From Planctomycetota bacterium (GTDB taxonomy: Bacteria > Planctomycetota > Phycisphaerae > Phycisphaerales > Phycisphaeraceae): a stretch of 64,000 nt of DNA. Under the pieces are notes generated by a model. It ran no database searches and was not told where the DNA came from. It was given only the letters and a program-made list of their open reading frames with translations. The position numbers were made by a program, and so were the translations under genes. The DNA is taken from assembly GCA_026386955.1 (NCBI GenBank), contig JAPLMQ010000163.1, positions 1 to 64,000 on the forward strand. Reading direction: 5' to 3'. Shown here in pieces: positions 42,350 to 49,857 of the stretch. How positions within the stretch are numbered: position 1 is the first letter of the stretch; each line of letters starts with the position of its first letter.

Positions 42350-42781
42350 TCACGGCACGGGCTTGACCTTCACGCCGCGGGTGTCGGTGCGCGTCAGCGC
42401 GTCGGCCAGGAAGAGCTTGGCCGTGACCAGGTACTCGCCGGGCTTGTCGAACTTCACCCGCGCCACCCGGTTCTCGTCCTCGGTCGTGAGCGTCCCGCCG
42501 TTGGTCGACCATTCGACGCGCGGGTTCCGCCCGATCACGTTCGCGGAGCTCAGAGTGAACGTCGCGGTCTCGCCCGCGAGCAGCTCGCTCCGGCTCGAGA
42601 GCACGGCGAACTTCACGCGGTCATCCGGCGTGGCCTGCGCCCACTTCGCGTCCTGGCAGGCCGCGCCCAACAGCCCCGCGCCGACGATCGCCAGCATCAT
42701 CGCCGCCCGGCCCATCCTGGGAAGCAAGGCTGATCCGCCTGACTGACTGGTCATCTTGAGTGGCATCGCCATTCCCTTCAT
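42350..42781 (-). CDS. Small exported protein with a PKD/Ig-like domain
   Basis: ATG 42781 (143 residues); ATG 42769 or 42766-region alternatives are possible. A hydrophobic segment (MMLAIVGAGLLGAACQD) looks like a signal peptide with a possible lipid Cys, though GAAC is not a textbook lipobox. The remaining 100 residues (VKFAVLSSRSELLAGETATF, VEWSTNGGTLTTEDENRVAR, PGEYLVTAKLF) have the strand pattern of PKD-like beta sandwiches. Probably a small surface or periplasmic adhesive module. Confidence 0.8.
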   Translation of the reverse strand: MKGMAMPLKMTSQSGGSALLPRMGRAAMMLAIVGAGLLGAACQDAKWAQATPDDRVKFAVLSSRSELLAGETATFTLSSANVIGRNPRVEWSTNGGTLTTEDENRVARVKFDKPGEYLVTAKLFLADALTRTDTRGVKVKPVP

Positions 42782-43035
42782 GTTGATGAATTCGGCCCTG
42801 ATCGATCGAACCATCGCAACCAAGTCTCCCAGACCCGGTCGTGTTTCGCGGGAATCATAGGAACAACGGAGCATGAATCACTCCAGGGCAATGGCGTTGC
42901 CTGGGGAGGTCGCCTTCGGCAATCCCGCCCCGGGGTTTCACCTATCGCAGCCCTTTCAGGCGCCTTCAGGCCAAGTGGGGTTGCTGGGAGTCGACGCGGA
43001 TGTCGCCCACACCGTGATGTGCAACGCCGCGCGCA
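42782..43035. other. Gap without a gene
   Basis: The stretch between the PKD-like gene and the rplL terminator contains no conserved frame, RNA signature or repeat that I can identify. The promoter of the PKD-like gene should lie here, but I find no convincing hexamers. Confidence 0.5.
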
Positions 43036-43066
43036 ACAAAAAACCCCGGACATCGCTGTCCGGGGC
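43036..43066 (-). terminator. Intrinsic terminator behind rplL
   Basis: On the minus strand GCCCCGGACA and TGTCCGGGG pair around a four-base loop and are followed by TTTTTTG. It closes the rplK-rplA-rplJ-rplL operon before any rpoB. Confidence 0.9.
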
Positions 43067-43108
43067 TTGATGATTCAGATTGCTCGGCGGAGGCCGGGCG
43101 GGCTCAAA

Positions 43109-43498
<390 letters not shown>

Positions 43499-43617
43499 GG
43501 GATGCTCTTCTTTCGTCTGCTGCGGAATACTCCGAAAGGTCTCGGCACACGCCGGGATTTAACCCCGAGGGGCCCGTCGGAGACGGTGTCAAAATCGGAC
43601 ATTCAAAATCGGATCGA

Positions 43618-44169
43618 TCAGGCGCTGGCCGCGGGAGCCTCGGTCGGCGCTTCCTTTTCCTTCTTGACCTCGATCGCCTTGACGATCGCAGCCAGCTTGC
43701 GGCCGGGGCCGAGGATCTGGCCGGCGAGCTTGCGGCCGGGGCTGACCACGAGGGTGATCGCCTGGGCCTGGGCCTCGCGCCGGGTCGGGTACTTGCTCAG
43801 GACCTCGATCTGGTTGGCCGGGAAGACCAGGCCGTCGAGGATCGCGCCGGTGACCTTGACCGACTCCATGCCCTTGATGGCGGCCAGGAGGTCGCGGGCC
43901 ACGTTGACGACGCTCTCGCCGCCGTAGACCAGGGCCGTGGGGCCCTCGATCAGGTCGGTGAGCGCCTTGAGCTTGGTGTCGCCCAGGGCCTTGCGGGCCA
44001 GGGTGTTCTTCACCACCGTGACCTTCACCTTCTTGCCGGCGAGGTTCTGGCGGAGCTTGTTGTTGTCGTTGCTCGACAGGCCGCGGATGTTGATCAACAC
44101 CGCGCCTTCGAGTTCGCCGAAGCGCTTCTTGTAGGAAGCGGAGATCAGATTCTTGACGGGCTTGCTCAT
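43618..44169 (-). CDS. rplJ: 50S ribosomal protein L10
   Basis: 183 residues, starting SKPVKNLISASYKKRFGELE. The N-terminal rRNA-binding domain contains GLSSNDNNKLRQNL and VTVVKNTLARKAL. The C-terminal helix that holds L12 dimers is followed by an unusual Lys/Glu/Ala tail (KKEKEAPTEAPAASA). Gap of 120 bp to rplL. Confidence 0.97.
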   Translation of the reverse strand: MSKPVKNLISASYKKRFGELEGAVLINIRGLSSNDNNKLRQNLAGKKVKVTVVKNTLARKALGDTKLKALTDLIEGPTALVYGGESVVNVARDLLAAIKGMESVKVTGAILDGLVFPANQIEVLSKYPTRREAQAQAITLVVSPGRKLAGQILGPGRKLAAIVKAIEVKKEKEAPTEAPAASA

Positions 44170-44269
44170 GGGAGACCCTGTCGGTGACCGGTCGCGGGGT
44201 TGGATCCATCCGCGGCCGGAGTTGTTGCTTGTGCGGCGGTCCGCCCCGGAGGGCGGTGGCCGGCGGGGT

Positions 44270-44953
44270 TCAGATCTTCACCTGCACGCCGGGGGTCATG
44301 GTCCCCGAGAGCGTGATGCGTTTGATGTAGACGCCCTTGGTCGCGGCGGGCTTCATGCGCGTGATCGTGTCGATGAACGCCTGGGCGTTGTCGACCAGTT
44401 TCTGCGCGTCGAAGCTCTGCTTGCCGATGACGGCCTGGACGTTGCCGCCCGTGTCGTTGCGGAACTCGACCTTGCCGGCCGAGTACTCGCGCACGGCCTT
44501 CTCGATCTCGGGCGTCACGGTGCCGCTCTTGGGCGAGGGCATCAGCCCCTTGGGGCCGAGCACCTTGCCGAGCTTGCTGACGACGCGCATCATGTCGGGC
44601 GAGGAGATGGCGACGTCGAAGTCCATCCAGCCGCCCTCGATCTTCTTCACGAGGTCGTCGCCGCCGGCCTCGATCGCGCCCGCGGCCTTGGCGGGAGCCA
44701 CAAGGTCGTCGCGGCAGAACGCGATCACCTTCTTGCTCGCGCCGATGCCGTGGGGCATGGCGATGGCGCCGCGGATGTTCTGGTCGGCCTGCTTCTGGTC
44801 GACGCCCAGATGCATGCAGAGCTCGATCGACTGGTCGAACTTGGCCTTCTTGAAGGTCTTGAGGCGGGCGACCGCGTCGGGCAGGGCCACTGCCGCTTCA
44901 CGATCCCAACCCTCGATGTCGGCGCGGTAGCGCTTCCCGGGGCGACGAGACAT
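44270..44953 (-). CDS. rplA: 50S ribosomal protein L1
   Basis: ATG 44953, 227 residues. VLGPKGLMPSPKSGTVT and the later GNVQAVIGKQSFD are L1 signatures; VELCMHLGVDQKQADQNIRG (as IELCMHLGVDQ...) is the conserved N-terminal strand. It binds 23S rRNA at the E-site stalk and often represses its own operon. A GTP-like RNA site in the leader could not be recognised by eye. Confidence 0.97.
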   Translation of the reverse strand: MSRRPGKRYRADIEGWDREAAVALPDAVARLKTFKKAKFDQSIELCMHLGVDQKQADQNIRGAIAMPHGIGASKKVIAFCRDDLVAPAKAAGAIEAGGDDLVKKIEGGWMDFDVAISSPDMMRVVSKLGKVLGPKGLMPSPKSGTVTPEIEKAVREYSAGKVEFRNDTGGNVQAVIGKQSFDAQKLVDNAQAFIDTITRMKPAATKGVYIKRITLSGTMTPGVQVKI

Positions 44954-45176
44954 GGTCTTCCTTTCGATGAACCCCACATCGGGGTCGATCTCCCACGGTC
45001 ACAGCCCGTGGTTGGCCGGGCGGCGAGCGCCGCCATTCCTTCTCCGACTCCGATTCTCCTCCGGCTCCGAATCTCAAATTGATCCGAAACCGGCCCTCTC
45101 CCTACTCATGCCCTTCTCCGACTCCGCCTTCTCGCGGCCCCGGCCCATTCGCCGGCGCCGCCTCTGCCGATCCGGC

Positions 45177-45605
45177 TCAGCCCTCGATCGTGATGCCCAT
45201 CGAGCGGGCGGTGCCCGCGATGGTGCGCATCGCCGACTCGAGCGTGTGGCCGGTCATTTCCTTCATCTTCTCTTTGGTGATCACCTCGAGCTGGGCCTTG
45301 GTGATCTTGCCGATCTTCTCCTTGTTCGGCACGCCCGAGCCCTTCTCGACCTTCAGGATGTCCTTGAGGAGGACGGCCGCCGGGGGCTGCTTGACCTCGA
45401 ACTCGAACGAACGGTCCTTGTAGACCGTGATGACGCAGCCGACGACCTTGCCGGCGAGCGCCTTGGTGCGCTCGTTGAACTGGCTGATGAACTGGCCGGG
45501 GTTGACGCCGTTCTGGCCCAGCGCGGGGCCGATCGGCGGCGCGGGGGTCGCCTGGCCGCCGGGCGCCTGGATCTTGAAGACGGTCGTGATCTCTTTCTTG
45601 GCCAT
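45177..45605 (-). CDS. rplK: 50S ribosomal protein L11
   Basis: 142 residues, exactly typical. GGQATPAPPIGPALGQNGVN is the L11 signature, with the C-terminal rRNA-binding domain ending TIAGTARSMGITIEG. First gene of the operon; nusG, which precedes rplK in most bacteria, is absent. The spacer to rplA is 223 bp, long for this operon. Confidence 0.98.
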   Translation of the reverse strand: MAKKEITTVFKIQAPGGQATPAPPIGPALGQNGVNPGQFISQFNERTKALAGKVVGCVITVYKDRSFEFEVKQPPAAVLLKDILKVEKGSGVPNKEKIGKITKAQLEVITKEKMKEMTGHTLESAMRTIAGTARSMGITIEG

Positions 45606-45727
45606 GATCGAATCTCCTTCGCTTTCGTCCGGGCGTCACCCGCGGTCTTGTTCCGCGGGCCGCTCCGGAAATCCCGGCCCCTGCGGCGGCCTTGGGGGCC
45701 GTGCGGGAAAACCGGTCGAGTCAAGCA

Positions 45728-45736
45728 CTATAACAC
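45728..45736 (-). promoter_or_regulatory. Extended -10 promoter of the rplK operon
   Basis: The minus strand reads TGTTATAGT, a TGn-extended -10 (TATAGT), about 120 bp upstream of rplK. The -35 region (TAGCGT at 17 bp) is weak, as expected for extended -10 promoters. Confidence 0.6.
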
Positions 45737-45803
45737 GTTTCGCCGGCGAACGCTAATGCCGCCGGCAGGGGTGGGGTCAACACGGGTCGACGCGGCCGCC
45801 GGA

Positions 45804-46418
45804 TCAGGCCTTGGGGGCTTCGGGGGCAGCCTCGGCCTTGGGAGCCTTCTCCGACTTCTTCCGCTTGGGCTTCTCGCCCTCCTCGGCGGCAGTCGGGGCG
45901 GCGGCCTCGGCCGGGGCCTGCGCGGCGGGCTCGCCTTGGTTGCCGAGCTGGTCGGAGGGCTTGTCGGAGACGACCCAGAGCTTGATCTCGGTCTTCATGT
46001 CCGACGCCAGGACGATCGGGATCTGGTACGAGTCGAGCCGCTTGATCTGCTGCCCGATGCGGACCATCCGGTCGTCGATGATGGTGAAGCCGTCGGCCTT
46101 GAGGGCGTCGGCGATCTCGTGCTGCGAGACGCCGCCGAAGAGCACGCCCTGCTCGTTGGCGGAGCGCTGGACGGTGATCTCGTGGCCTTGGAGCTTCTCG
46201 AAGATGCCTTCCAGAATCGCGCGGCGGGCCTTGAGCTCGCGCTCGACCTCGGCGCGGCGCTCGGCGAGCCGCTTGATGGCGCCGGGGGTCGGCTTGGTCG
46301 CCAGGGCGCGGGGCAGGAGGAAGTTGCGGGCGTAGCCGGAGCGGACCTTCACGACGTCGCCCACGATGCCCAGGTTGTCCACGGTTTCGGTCAGAAGCAG
46401 TTCAATCGACTTCGACAT
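45804..46418 (-). CDS. rplI: 50S ribosomal protein L9 with a C-terminal extension
   Basis: 204 residues. The N-terminal domain has the L9 signature (GDVVKVRSGYARNFLLPRAL), then the long helix and the C-terminal rRNA-binding domain. Normal L9 ends near residue 150; here about 50 extra residues rich in Ala, Glu, Pro and Lys follow (GEKPKRKKSEKAPKAEAAPE). L10 and S6 in this window carry similar tails, so this is a lineage habit. Confidence 0.96.
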   Translation of the reverse strand: MSKSIELLLTETVDNLGIVGDVVKVRSGYARNFLLPRALATKPTPGAIKRLAERRAEVERELKARRAILEGIFEKLQGHEITVQRSANEQGVLFGGVSQHEIADALKADGFTIIDDRMVRIGQQIKRLDSYQIPIVLASDMKTEIKLWVVSDKPSDQLGNQGEPAAQAPAEAAAPTAAEEGEKPKRKKSEKAPKAEAAPEAPKA

Positions 46419-46575
46419 GTTGTCCTTCCGTTGCCCTTGGCAACTGGTGGGGAGTTAGGCGTCGGCCCGGGGCTCGACATGAGCCGCGGCGGTACACCAG
46501 CATGGGTCGCGGCTTCGATGCACTCGAAGGCCGCGACGGAACCGGCCGGGGTCTTGGCCCGGCCGGGATGTTGAC

Positions 46576-47142
46576 TCAGAACGGGATGTCGTCCTCCTGG
46601 ACGGGTTGGTGCGGGTCGCCGGCGTTGTCGTTCCCGCCGCCTTGCCCGCCGCCGCCTTGGTTTCCGCGCGGGGCGTTGCCGCCGCCGGAGGGAGGCCGAG
46701 GACTGGAGCTGCGCGGAGCGCTCTGCTGACGCGGGCCGCCGCGGAAGCCACCTTCGCCGCCCATCTCGCCTCCGTCACCGCCTTCGCCGCCCTCACCACC
46801 GCCTCCGCCACGGGAGTCGATGAACTGGAACGTGTCGATGACGACTTTCATCTTGGAGCGAGCGTTGCCTTCCTTGTCCTTCCACTGGTCGAGCTTGAGC
46901 CGGCCTTCGAGATAGACGGGGCGGCCCTTCTTGAGGTACTGGTTCAGCACCTCGGCAGTACGGCCGAAAGCCTCACAGTCGACGAAGGTCGTGTCTTCCT
47001 TGCTCTCGCCCTGCTGGTTCTTCCAACGATGGTTGATCGCCAGGCCCAGGCCGACGACCGCCATGTTGGTGTTCGGCAGATAGCGCAGCTCGGGGTCGCG
47101 CGTGAGGTTGCCCATGAGCATGACGCGGTTGAGATTGGGCAT
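46576..47142 (-). CDS. ssb: Single-stranded DNA-binding protein
   Basis: 188 residues. The OB fold is recognisable (LNRVMLMGNLTRDPELRYLP, FVDCEAFGRTAEVLNQYLKK, GRPVYLEGRLKLDQWKDKEG). A Gly-rich disordered linker leads to the acidic partner-binding tip EDDIPF. Located between rpsF and rplI as in many bacteria, but the usual rpsR is missing from the 157-bp space to rplI. Confidence 0.97.
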   Translation of the reverse strand: MPNLNRVMLMGNLTRDPELRYLPNTNMAVVGLGLAINHRWKNQQGESKEDTTFVDCEAFGRTAEVLNQYLKKGRPVYLEGRLKLDQWKDKEGNARSKMKVVIDTFQFIDSRGGGGGEGGEGGDGGEMGGEGGFRGGPRQQSAPRSSSPRPPSGGGNAPRGNQGGGGQGGGNDNAGDPHQPVQEDDIPF

Positions 47143-47224
47143 GGGGCGTGCTCGCGATGGAGGCGAAGGCCACGGGACCGGAATGAGGGCTCACGCGACG
47201 AGGGCGGGCGTCGCGGTGGGATGA

Positions 47225-47704
47225 TCAGGCGTTGGCGACCGGGGCAGCGACGGCCGGAGCGGCGGCGACGGGAGCCGCAACGGGGGTAGCGGCGGGAGCG
47301 GCCTCGCCGGCGGGACGGGGAGCGTCCTCGCGGGGAGAACGCAGCTTGGCCTCGAGCGACAGCTCGGCGTCCTTCTTGACGACCTCGAGCTCGATGTCGC
47401 CGACGTGGTCGGCCCGGAGGATCAGGCAGCGGATCACCTGCTCGGAGAGGTTGCAGTCGCGCTCGATGTTGGCGATCTGGGTGCCGCGGGCCTTGAAGTA
47501 GGCCAAGAGGTAGACGCCGCGCTTCTGGCCGCGGATTTCGTAGGCGAGCTTGCGCTCCTCCCACTTGCGGAGGACGATGACCTCGGCCTCGGCGCGGCGG
47601 AAGACTTCGCGCATGAACTCCACGGTCGCGCCGAAGTCGGCCGCCACGGAGTGCTGGTTGAGCAGGAAAAGACCTTCGTAGAGTGCGACACGAGCCTCGG
47701 CCAT
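47225..47704 (-). CDS. rpsF: 30S ribosomal protein S6
   Basis: ATG 47704, 159 residues. ALYEGLFLLNQHSVAADFGA is the first strand and helix of S6; VIVLRKWEERKLAYEIRGQK and GVYLLAYFKARGTQIANIER complete the ferredoxin-like fold. An Ala/Pro/Val tail of about 35 residues replaces the short acidic tail of other bacteria. Leads the rpsF-ssb-rplI operon. Confidence 0.96.
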   Translation of the reverse strand: MAEARVALYEGLFLLNQHSVAADFGATVEFMREVFRRAEAEVIVLRKWEERKLAYEIRGQKRGVYLLAYFKARGTQIANIERDCNLSEQVIRCLILRADHVGDIELEVVKKDAELSLEAKLRSPREDAPRPAGEAAPAATPVAAPVAAAPAVAAPVANA

Positions 47705-47830
47705 GGGAACCGTCTCCATACACCACACCGCTCGGTGGCCGCCTGTCCGACGTGGACGCGGCTCCGGACCTCGACGGACGAATTCAACGGAATCCGCCAC
47801 GGGAAGGCCGAACGGCAGTGAAGGGGAACA

Positions 47831-47859
47831 ATGTTACCGGAAACACGGTGGGCAAGCAA
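47831..47859 (-). promoter_or_regulatory. Promoter of rpsF-ssb-rplI
   Basis: On the minus strand TTGCTT (47859-47854) and TAACAT (47836-47831) are 17 bp apart, giving a leader of about 120 nt before rpsF. Confidence 0.6.
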
Positions 47860-47886
47860 TCGAAGGGAATCCGAGGGAACGAACTC

Positions 47887-47929
47887 AAGCCCATCGATCC
47901 CGACGGTACTCCGTTGGGTTCGGTGGGGT
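47887..47929. repeat. Single unit of family R3
   Basis: AAGCCCATCGATCCCGACGG, then TACTCCGTTGGGTTCGGTGG, is nearly identical to the first unit of the pair at 41059. No inverted partner is present. It lies between the rpsF promoter and the end of the ABC permease gene, which reads towards it. Confidence 0.8.
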
Positions 47930-47953
47930 CGATCGCCCGATGACCAGACCCCC

Positions 47954-49720
47954 TCACGCCCTGAAGATCGCCCCCATCCTCTTCCCCAGCATCAGCGACG
48001 CCCCCGCCAGCGTCGTCGTCAGCAGCACCATCGCCCAGACCCCCATCGCGCTGGCGATGAAAGGCCCGTCGCCCAGCCGGTTGAACAGCTCGAAGATGGC
48101 CTTGGTGATCGGGTAGTGCCGCTCCTTCTGGGCCAGCACCAGCGAGTCGCTCACCTCCAGCATGGCGAAGCTGAAGGCCAGGATCGCCCCCGCGATGACG
48201 TTGGCCATGATGAGCGGGATGACCACCCGGCGGAGCGCCATCGCGGTCGAGGCACCGAGGTTCAGGGCCGCCTCCTCGAGCTGGCCGGAGGTCTGCTCGA
48301 GCCCCGCGGAGATGGAGCGGACGACATAGGGCAGTCGGCGGACGGCATAGGCGACGACGAGGATCGGGATCGGGTTGGGCGTGGGGCCGACGATGTCCGC
48401 CCAGCCGTCGAGCGGACCGCCCTTGAAGGGCCAGGCGAGCGACATCGCGACGTAGCCGAAGGCCAGCACGAGCCCGGGCACCGCGAGCGGGAGCATCGCG
48501 AGGCCGTCGAGGATCCACCCGCCGCGGATCTTGGCCCGAACGACCAGGTAGCTGATGGCCATGCCCAGCGCGACGCTCAGCGACATCGCGGCCGCGGCGT
48601 AGCCCAGGCTGTTGCGGATCGAGCCCATCGCCAGTGGGTGTTTCAGCGCCCCCTCGTAGTGGGCGATCGTCCAGGCCTGCGGGAGGGCGGAGCGGTACCA
48701 CGACCCGGGCGGGCTGAAGGAGGAGAGGACCACGCCGATGTGCGGGAGAACCGCCAGCGAGGTCAGCCCCAGGAAAAGGCAGGTGACGGCGAGCCCCTTG
48801 ACGCCGCGGAGCCGGGGCGTGACCGCGGCGATCGAGGCCTTGGACTGCATCTCATAGGCCCGCCTCGCGAAGGCGAACCGCCCGAGGAAGTAGAGCCCCA
48901 CCGCCACGACCAGCAGCACGATCACCAGCGCGAACGGCCTCGGGTTGTCGGCCACCTCGTTTAGGCCGTAATAAATCTGCACGGGAGTGACCGTGTAGAA
49001 GTCGAACATCAGCGGCGTGCCCAGTTCGGTCAGCGACCAGATGAAGACGATGGTCGCGCCGGCGAAGACGCCCGGGACGATCAGCGGGAGCATGACCTGC
49101 GTGAACCGCCGCCAGCGCCCCGCGCCCAGGCCCAAGGCCGCCTCGTCGAGCGCGGGATCGATGTTCGCCATGGCGGCGACGATGTTGAGGTAAAGCACGG
49201 GGTAGAGGTGGAGCGACTCGATGAGCACGACGCCCCAGAAGCGCCCGCCGAAGCCTTCGCCGGCGAGGAAGTCGATGCCCGGGCGGTGCGGGTCGATGAT
49301 GCCCAGTTGGCCCAGCAGCGCGTTGATCGCCCCGAAGCGCCCGAGGATCGCCCGCATGCCGATCGCGCCGACGAACGGCGGGAGGATCAGCGGGACGAGC
49401 AGGACCGCGGAGACGATCGCCTTGCCCGGAAAGTCGTAGCGCGAGGCGAGCAGCGCCAGGGGCAGCGTGAAGGCGAGGCAGACCGCGGTGGTGCAGGTCG
49501 CGATGAGCAGGCTGTTGCCCAGCCCGGCCATCCAGACGGGGTCGGCGAAGACGCTCTGCACATGCCGGAAGGTGAACGAGCCGTCGGCCTCGCGGAAGCC
49601 GCCGTTGATGGTCAGCAACATCGGCCAGATGAGGAAAGCCAGCAGGACCGCCAGCAGCAGCCCGAAGAGGCCGTAGCGGTAGACATCACGAGCGCGGGGG
49701 GCCTGCGGCATGGCCGCCAA
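47954..49720 (-). CDS. ABC transporter permease with two fused MetI-type domains (FbpB/ThiP-like)
   Basis: 588 residues with about 12 membrane segments. Each half ends with an ABC-docking EAA loop: DEAALGLGAGRWRRFTQVML and EEAALNLGASTAMALRRVVI. This tandem architecture is that of iron(III) (FbpB/SfuB), thiamine (ThiP) and related permeases. No substrate-binding protein or ATPase gene is adjacent, so the cargo is unknown. Start at ATG 49720; a second ATG nine bases later is equally possible. Confidence 0.92.
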   Translation of the reverse strand: MAAMPQAPRARDVYRYGLFGLLLAVLLAFLIWPMLLTINGGFREADGSFTFRHVQSVFADPVWMAGLGNSLLIATCTTAVCLAFTLPLALLASRYDFPGKAIVSAVLLVPLILPPFVGAIGMRAILGRFGAINALLGQLGIIDPHRPGIDFLAGEGFGGRFWGVVLIESLHLYPVLYLNIVAAMANIDPALDEAALGLGAGRWRRFTQVMLPLIVPGVFAGATIVFIWSLTELGTPLMFDFYTVTPVQIYYGLNEVADNPRPFALVIVLLVVAVGLYFLGRFAFARRAYEMQSKASIAAVTPRLRGVKGLAVTCLFLGLTSLAVLPHIGVVLSSFSPPGSWYRSALPQAWTIAHYEGALKHPLAMGSIRNSLGYAAAAMSLSVALGMAISYLVVRAKIRGGWILDGLAMLPLAVPGLVLAFGYVAMSLAWPFKGGPLDGWADIVGPTPNPIPILVVAYAVRRLPYVVRSISAGLEQTSGQLEEAALNLGASTAMALRRVVIPLIMANVIAGAILAFSFAMLEVSDSLVLAQKERHYPITKAIFELFNRLGDGPFIASAMGVWAMVLLTTTLAGASLMLGKRMGAIFRA

Positions 49721-49857
49721 TGTAACGGGTCGGGGTCATGGAAGAAATTTCCCTGCCCGTGAAACCGGGATATCCCCTAGACGCACTTATGAGGTGCCAG
49801 CCAGGGTGGGTCCGCGGCCGGGCCCAAAGAACTCCTGCCTTCTTCAAGGAGCCGCGC

